Shown: positions 59,203 to 64,000 of the stretch, one piece after another
Layout of the letters: the number at the start of each line of letters is the position of its first letter
Position numbering within the stretch: the stretch's first letter is position 1
Assembly: GCF_014199305.1 (NCBI RefSeq)
Contig: NZ_JACIJK010000013.1
Coordinates: forward strand, 38,258 to 102,257
Length of the DNA: 64,000 nucleotides
Source of the DNA: Sphingomonas aerophila
Lineage (GTDB): Bacteria > Pseudomonadota > Alphaproteobacteria > Sphingomonadales > Sphingomonadaceae
Direction of reading: 5' to 3'
Position numbers and translations under genes: made by a program
Notes under the pieces: generated by a model
Databases searched by the model: none
What the model was told of the DNA's origin: nothing
Seen by the model: the letters and a program-made list of their open reading frames with translations, nothing else

Positions 59203-61383
59203 ATGACCAAGTTCTTCGCCGCTGGCGCAAGCCTGTTCGTCCTTGCCGTCGCTACTCCTGCGGTAGCCCAGTCGGCCTCCGGCGGTATTGAAGCCATCAA
59301 CACGGACCAGAACGCAGCTGGCGCGGCGGGGCCGACCTCCTCGGCTGCGCCGGAGGTCATCGTCACGGCACCCTTGCAACAGAGCGAACGCGACGTCCTG
59401 CAGGGCACGTCCGTTCTGACCGGGGAAGCGCTGACGCGCAGTCTTCGTCCGTCGATCGGTGAAACACTGGCGCGACTGCCCGGCGTGTCGGCCACATCAT
59501 TTGGCCCAACCGCTTCGCGGCCCATCCTGCGCGGCTTTCAAGGTGAGCGCATCCGCATCCTTACCGACGGGATCGGCTCGATCGACGTGTCCAATACCTC
59601 CGTCGACCATGCCGTGGTGATCAACCCGCTGCTGGCGGAGCGCGTCGAGGTGCTGCGCGGCCCCTCCGCCCTCCTGTTTGGCTCTTCAGCGGTGGGCGGC
59701 GTGGTCAACGTCGTGGATACCCGCATCCCGCGCTCCGCACCCACGAATGGCTATCGCCTGAACGGCATTGCGAACTATGGTTCGGCCGCGAATGAGCGTT
59801 CGATCTCCGGCGCAGGCGACGTTGCGGTTGGCCAGCATCTGGTACTGCATGCCGATGGATCGTACCTGAAGACCGACGACCTCCGTATCGGCGGTTACGC
59901 CTTGTCGCCTGCCGCGCGCAGGGCGGCGCTGAGCCAGGTCGGCCTGCCGCAGGACAGTGAGGAGCCGATCGATTTTGCCGCTTCGGCGGCGATCAGGGGT
60001 AAGCTGCCCAATAGTTCATCTGAAATCTGGACGGCGGGCGTGGGTGCAAGCGTCGTCACCGACACGGGTTCGCTCGGCGTCAGCTACAGCCATTATGACG
60101 GCGTGTATGGCATCCCCGTCCGCTATGCGACCGCGGTCGGACAGGAGCAGGAGGCGCCGCGCCTGGACGTGGCCCAGAACCGGGTGGATCTCCGCGGTGA
60201 AGTCGAAGCCGGCGGCGGTTTCGTGGATCGCATCCGGGTGCGTGTCGGCCATGCCACCTATCGACATTTCGAACTGGAAAAGGACGGCTCGGTCGGAACA
60301 GCCTTCTACAACAATGGAACGGAAGGCCGGCTGGAGATCGTCCAGGCTCGCCAGGGCGCATGGAGCGGCGCGTCGGGGGTTCAGTATCTCAACAGGCTGT
60401 TTGATGTGGAAGGCGAGGAAGCGTTCCTGCCGCGCAACGAAACCAACCAGACTGGCCTGTTCACCGTCCAGCAGTTCGACTTTGGCTCCTTCAAGGCGGA
60501 GGGCGGCTTGCGTTACGAGTGGACTGACCTGACCGCCAAGAACGACCCCGATTCCCGCTTCTTCATCGGCCGGCGTAGCTTTAGCGCCCTGTCAGGCTCG
60601 CTCGGCGGATCCTTTGGCATCGGCGACAACATCCGTGTCGGCCTGAACGGGTCCCGCACGGAGCGCGCGCCATCAGCCGAAGAGCTCTTTGCCAATGGCG
60701 GCCACGCCGGAACGCAGGCGTATGAGCTTGGCAACCCGAACTTCCGCTTGGAAAAGAGCTGGGGCCTGGAGGCGACCTTTCACGCCCACACCAGCCGACT
60801 GAACCTCGACGCGTCAGCCTATTACAACTGGTTCACCAACTATATTTCGGAGAACCAGGCCGACGCCTTCGTTTGCGAGGCGGGCGCGGCACGTTACGGC
60901 GCAGCCGGTCGCGCGGTGGATCTACCCTGCTTCCAATACCAGCAGGGCAAGGCGCGCTATTATGGTTTCGAAGCCGATCTCTCCGCTTCCCTGTTCACGC
61001 TAGGCGCCACGCGCATCAACGCCGACATTCTCGGGGATTATGTCCACGCGAACATCGTCGACGTCAGCCCGGTGCCGCGCATCCCCGCACCCCGCGTGCT
61101 GGGCGGCTTTGAGGCGCAAGGCGACAAGTTCACCGCGCGTGCCGAGGTGGAGCATGTATTCGAGCAGAACCGGATTGCTGCATTCGAAACGCCCACAGAC
61201 GGCTACACCATGGTCAATGCCAGCGTGAGCCTGTCGCCCTTTGGCCGCAGCAGCAAAACTCAGCTGGTGCTTAGCGCGAACAACATTTTCGACGTGACTG
61301 CCCGGCGTGCTTCGAGCTTTCTCAAGGACTTTGCCCCGCTCGCGGGTCGCGACCTGCGCGCGACCCTTCGCTTCGGCATCTGA
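59203..61383 (+). CDS. TonB-dependent outer-membrane receptor, ZnuD-like
   Basis: 726 aa with signal peptide (KFFAAGASLFVLAVATPAVA), TonB-box-like PEVIVTAP, plug domain (SIGETLARLPGVSATSFGPT, RPILRGFQGERIRILTDGIG, VSNTSVDHAV, VEVLRGPSALLFGSSAVGGVVNVVD) and a 22-strand barrel ending LRATLRFGI. The SVDHAV and GGVVNVVDTRIP blocks are the pattern of ZnuD zinc receptors. One surface loop has two Cys (FVCEAGA ... DLPCFQ), likely a disulfide. It lacks the long His-rich loop of neisserial ZnuD, so another metal or a metal complex is possible. Confidence 0.82.
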   Translation: MTKFFAAGASLFVLAVATPAVAQSASGGIEAINTDQNAAGAAGPTSSAAPEVIVTAPLQQSERDVLQGTSVLTGEALTRSLRPSIGETLARLPGVSATSFGPTASRPILRGFQGERIRILTDGIGSIDVSNTSVDHAVVINPLLAERVEVLRGPSALLFGSSAVGGVVNVVDTRIPRSAPTNGYRLNGIANYGSAANERSISGAGDVAVGQHLVLHADGSYLKTDDLRIGGYALSPAARRAALSQVGLPQDSEEPIDFAASAAIRGKLPNSSSEIWTAGVGASVVTDTGSLGVSYSHYDGVYGIPVRYATAVGQEQEAPRLDVAQNRVDLRGEVEAGGGFVDRIRVRVGHATYRHFELEKDGSVGTAFYNNGTEGRLEIVQARQGAWSGASGVQYLNRLFDVEGEEAFLPRNETNQTGLFTVQQFDFGSFKAEGGLRYEWTDLTAKNDPDSRFFIGRRSFSALSGSLGGSFGIGDNIRVGLNGSRTERAPSAEELFANGGHAGTQAYELGNPNFRLEKSWGLEATFHAHTSRLNLDASAYYNWFTNYISENQADAFVCEAGAARYGAAGRAVDLPCFQYQQGKARYYGFEADLSASLFTLGATRINADILGDYVHANIVDVSPVPRIPAPRVLGGFEAQGDKFTARAEVEHVFEQNRIAAFETPTDGYTMVNASVSLSPFGRSSKTQLVLSANNIFDVTARRASSFLKDFAPLAGRDLRATLRFGI

Positions 61384-61417
61384 GCGGGCGGCGGCGCCCG
61401 GTTATGGGCCGTGGTGA

Positions 61418-62722
61418 TCAGACCCGCACGGCTTGAGGCATCTGACCTTCTTGCCCGAAGATGCGGCGGTAACGTTCGATCTCCGACGGCAGACCTGTCG
61501 CCTTTGCCGGATTGTCGGACAGCTTCACGGCTGGGCGCCCGTTTGCGCTGGTGACCTTGGCGACGAGGGAGATCGGTTCGAGTTCGTGCCCGCCCGCCGG
61601 GTCGCAGCCGCGGAAGTCGTTGGTGAGGTTGGTCCCCCAGCCAAAGCTCATCCTGACGCGCCCATCAAAATGGCGGTAGGTGGCCTCGATGCTGTCGACG
61701 TCCATTCCGTCGGAAAAGATCAGCAGCTTGGTTTGGGGATCACGCCCCCGCTCCTTCCACCAGCCTATGATCTGCTCGCCACCTTCGATCGCGGGCAGCG
61801 AATCCGGCCGAACGCCGGTCCAGTCCGCGAGCCAGTCGGGCGCACCGCGCAGGAACGCGGCCGTCCCGAACGCGTCCGGGAGCGCGACCAGCAAGTTGCC
61901 ATCATAGTGGGCTCGCCATTCCTCCAGAACACGATAGGGCGCAGCCGCGACACCTGCGTCATCCTCCGCCAGCGCTGCCAGCACCATCGGCAGTTCGTGT
62001 GCGTTGGTGCCAATAGCCTCCAGGTCATTGTCCATCGCGAGCAGGACGTTGGACGTGCCCACAAATCGGGAGCCGAGCCCTTCCTTGAGCGCTTCGACGC
62101 ACCATCGCTGCCAGAGAAACCCGTGGCGCCGGCGAGTGCCGAAATCTGAGATGACGAGGTCCGGAAGCTCGCGAAGGCGCTCCACCTTCTCCCACAGCTT
62201 GGCTTTTGCGCGGGCATATAAGATGTCGAGCTCGAAACGCCCTTTGCCCTTGAGTGCCGCGCGCGAACGCAATTCGTTGACGATAGCGAGCGCAGGGATC
62301 TCCCACATCGAGCTGTGTGTCCACGGCCCTTCAAAGGTCAGCTCATATTGCCCTTCGCTCTTGCCCAACTTGTAGGCCGGCAGCTGGAAGTCGGCGAGCC
62401 AATCGATGAAATCAGGGGCGAACATCCGCTGCTTGCCATAGAAGCTGTTGCCGGCAAGCCAGATCAGCTCGCGCTGTGAAAAGCGCACCGTGCGCGCATG
62501 ATCCAGCTGCTCGCGCAGCTCCGCCTCGTCGATCACCTCTGCAAGCCGAACCGACGTGCTGCGATTGATGAGGGAGAACGTGGTTCGAACCTCAGGGTGT
62601 AGATGCCGGATCATCTGCAGCATCAGAAGCTTGTAGAAATCGGTGTCGAGCAGGCTGCGCACCACCGGATCGAGCCGCCACCCATGATTGTAAACGCGGG
62701 TGGCGATGTCGGTGACGGGCAT
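61418..62722 (-). CDS. pncB: Nicotinate phosphoribosyltransferase
   Basis: 434 aa; makes nicotinate mononucleotide from nicotinate, PRPP and ATP in NAD salvage. Motifs: LLDTDFYKLLMLQMI, WLAGNSFYGKQRMF, ISDFGTRRRHGF with the autophosphorylated-His neighbourhood, FVGTSNVLLA, LLIFSDGMDVDSI and the PRPP-site region FGWGTNLTNDF. Length fits the PncB type. Standing alone between the receptor and GH16 genes. Confidence 0.93.
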   Translation of the reverse strand: MPVTDIATRVYNHGWRLDPVVRSLLDTDFYKLLMLQMIRHLHPEVRTTFSLINRSTSVRLAEVIDEAELREQLDHARTVRFSQRELIWLAGNSFYGKQRMFAPDFIDWLADFQLPAYKLGKSEGQYELTFEGPWTHSSMWEIPALAIVNELRSRAALKGKGRFELDILYARAKAKLWEKVERLRELPDLVISDFGTRRRHGFLWQRWCVEALKEGLGSRFVGTSNVLLAMDNDLEAIGTNAHELPMVLAALAEDDAGVAAAPYRVLEEWRAHYDGNLLVALPDAFGTAAFLRGAPDWLADWTGVRPDSLPAIEGGEQIIGWWKERGRDPQTKLLIFSDGMDVDSIEATYRHFDGRVRMSFGWGTNLTNDFRGCDPAGGHELEPISLVAKVTSANGRPAVKLSDNPAKATGLPSEIERYRRIFGQEGQMPQAVRV

Positions 62723-62897
62723 CAGCAGTCCTCAGCTAGGATGGCCTCGCGCTGGCAGTGCAGAGCAAGTCCGGCACTTGAACCCGGCGATTGTGCTGCC
62801 CGTTCCCTTTCATCCGTCTCGTTCTCGCCCAGATTGACCCTGTCACAAGGAAGCAGCGCGCTTGATCAGTGCTTTGCGTGACCGGGCGCGAGAGGCG

Positions 62898-63653
62898 TTA
62901 CTGCTCACCCCAGGCGCTAACCCGGCGAACAAGCATGCTTTCACGAGTCACGGTCGGAGTGCCTGCCCATGCGCCCCCCATGGCCAGATCCATGATCAGG
63001 TACATCGGGCTGGTGAAGTCAGCCGGGGTCGCGACCGTGTTCGTCAGCTTGCGATCCACATAAAAGCTGATCGTGCTTTTGCGCCACAGGACACCGTAGG
63101 TATGCCAGCCTCGTGTGCATGGAGCAGACGAGGCAAACGAACCTGGCGTGCCGAGCACGATGCTATGGATCGTTTGATAGATCCTTCCGTCGCCGACGGT
63201 TTCGGCCAGATCGATCTCGCCGTACCGCGGCCAGAGGAACGAGGCTTCGGTCGGCAACATCCACAAGCCGGGCCATGCACCCTTTGTGCAGACCGGCAGA
63301 TTGGCGTCGAACTCGAAATAGCCGCGCAACTGTTTGAAGCTGAACTTGGTCGAGGCATATCCACTCCGCCACTGACCGTCCGCTCCCTTGGTCGCCGTGA
63401 TGGCGAGGTAGGGGCCAGGCTGAAGGCTGAACGCGGCATCGCTGACCAATGTGGCGTGGTTGAACATCGACGCACTGCCGCTCTTGTCAATCGTCCGCCA
63501 GCGATGGAGTGGGGTCACCTGGTCCGTCGCGTCGGGGCCAGCGTTCCACGTCGAAAACTGTTCGTTGAACGTCTTCGGCCCCTGTGGGTAGATCGTGGTT
63601 GGGACCGCCTGCACTGCGATCGCCTGAGCCATGAGAACAAAAAAGCTCACCAA
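62898..63653 (-). CDS. Secreted GH16 beta-glucanase-like enzyme
   Basis: About 251 aa. AGGAG precedes TTG 63653 and GTG 63650; either gives a signal peptide (VSFFVLMAQAIAVQA). An earlier GTG at 63674 would place that ribosome site inside the gene. GH16 jelly-roll: SGYASTKFSFKQLRGYFEF, CTKGAWPGLWMLP, catalytic EIDLAE (EIDxxE, nucleophile and acid/base), and WHTYGVLW. The enzyme cuts beta-1,3/1,4 glucans or related galactans; specificity not readable. It has no visible operon partners, and its local base composition is slightly lower in GC. Confidence 0.85.
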   Translation of the reverse strand: MVSFFVLMAQAIAVQAVPTTIYPQGPKTFNEQFSTWNAGPDATDQVTPLHRWRTIDKSGSASMFNHATLVSDAAFSLQPGPYLAITATKGADGQWRSGYASTKFSFKQLRGYFEFDANLPVCTKGAWPGLWMLPTEASFLWPRYGEIDLAETVGDGRIYQTIHSIVLGTPGSFASSAPCTRGWHTYGVLWRKSTISFYVDRKLTNTVATPADFTSPMYLIMDLAMGGAWAGTPTVTRESMLVRRVSAWGEQ

Positions 63654-63779
63654 TCTTGCTCCTAACCTAAACACGGAATGCGTCAGGGAAGGAACCTGCC
63701 ACCCTTGGCTCGGCGACGTGTTAATAATTCAAGTTGGTCGGAAAAGCGGTGAGACTGCGCCAATTCGGGCCGCGGCCGG

Positions 63780-63905
63780 TTACGGCAGGGCGCGGCGGAG
63801 ATGTCCTAGGCCGTGGTCACGCTTGGCCCCGAGGTTTCGGCCGATCGTCACGACGAGCCAAGCCGCGATACCCTGGCCGAAGCTCCAGCCACGGACGTCC
63901 GCTCA
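63780..63905 (-). pseudogene. Possible 3' remnant of a gene cut by the insertion sequence
   Basis: On the minus strand a 40-codon tail reads naturally (VRGWSFGQGIAAWLVVTIG, RNLGAKRDHGLGHLRRALP, stop at 63780-63782), but its open frame ends upstream at a stop just where the IS-like sequence begins. That fits a coding region truncated by insertion. Family not recognised; it may also be chance. Confidence 0.3.
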
Positions 63906-64000
63906 CGCCCGATTGTGTTGAAAAACTCGGCCTTGCAGTAGTTACGGTGGTCTGATTCAATCTTCGCGAGGCGAGCGGAGACGGACCCATGATGGGCGAG
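63906..64000 (+). mobile_element. Left end of an insertion sequence (IS1182-like transposase start), truncated by window
   Basis: From about 63906 the sequence changes character: TGTGTTGAAAAACTCGG resembles terminal repeats I recall from IS1182-type elements. At 63989 a frame begins ATG ATG GGC GAG (MMGE), the usual opening of those DDE transposases (MMGE..., then a FSLE motif that would lie outside the window). Only the end is visible, so family and integrity cannot be judged. Confidence 0.45.

Noticed and set aside
63734..63955. Plus-strand frame of 73 codons near the right edge
   Set aside because: Crosses the IS boundary, Arg/Gly-rich, no ribosome site.

Overview
The window comes from a GC-rich alphaproteobacterium, most likely a Sphingomonas or close relative. 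The evidence is Caulobacter-type xylose oxidation genes, tandem tryptophan-halogenase-like flavoproteins with cupin/JmjC partners, a TorF-type porin beside the kdp operon, and frequent GTG/TTG starts. I saw no rRNA, tRNA or CRISPR. The only mobile DNA is the probable end of an insertion sequence at the right edge. All family assignments come from reading motifs by eye; no database was searched.

Positions 1-31.6 kb form one plant-polysaccharide (xylan/xylose) utilisation island. It opens with four tandem halogenase-family genes and a cupin-like dioxygenase-like gene, each overlapping the next at ATGA. A minus-strand operon (GH2 - GH3 - second cupin) converges on it. Next come a carboxylesterase, an exported Gfo/Idh oxidoreductase with an exported lactonase, and an aldehyde dehydrogenase. 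A secreted two-domain SGNH-esterase/NodB-deacetylase follows, then the cytoplasmic oxidative (Weimberg) genes xylX, xylose dehydrogenase, xylC, a sugar/H+ symporter and xylD, with a LacI regulator. A divergent operon carries GH43 xylosidase, xylulokinase and xylose isomerase. Both xylose routes (oxidative to 2-oxoglutarate, and isomerase/kinase to the pentose phosphate pathway) are therefore present. Three 14-bp boxes resembling the known xyl-box lie exactly in the three control regions of this regulon.

Positions 31.6-41.2 kb are mixed: a 27-residue Trp/Gly-rich peptide gene, too short for usual gene calling, with a Shine-Dalgarno-masking hairpin and its own strong terminator; a CHASE2-GGDEF-EAL membrane protein; DctA; an ABC-F protein; a TetR regulator with a small unknown gene; a coupled ATP-grasp/luciferase-like monooxygenase pair; and a small unknown protein. 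Positions 41.2-47.9 kb hold a complete RND efflux operon with a divergent TetR gene and a 26-bp palindromic operator. Positions 47.9-49.9 kb hold a DUF2946-like gene and a PepSY-type membrane protein. Positions 50-58.8 kb hold a porin, a 27-residue membrane peptide and kdpFABCDE. A frameshifted small membrane-protein gene follows, then a ZnuD-like TonB receptor, nicotinate phosphoribosyltransferase, a secreted GH16 glucanase-like enzyme and the IS end.

The candidates most worth following are the 27-residue peptide unit (31.8-32.0 kb), the halogenase/cupin array with one catalytically degenerate member, the SGNH-NodB fusion, the Gly-repeat insertion in the efflux outer-membrane protein, and a similar ~45-bp element on each side of the kdp locus.
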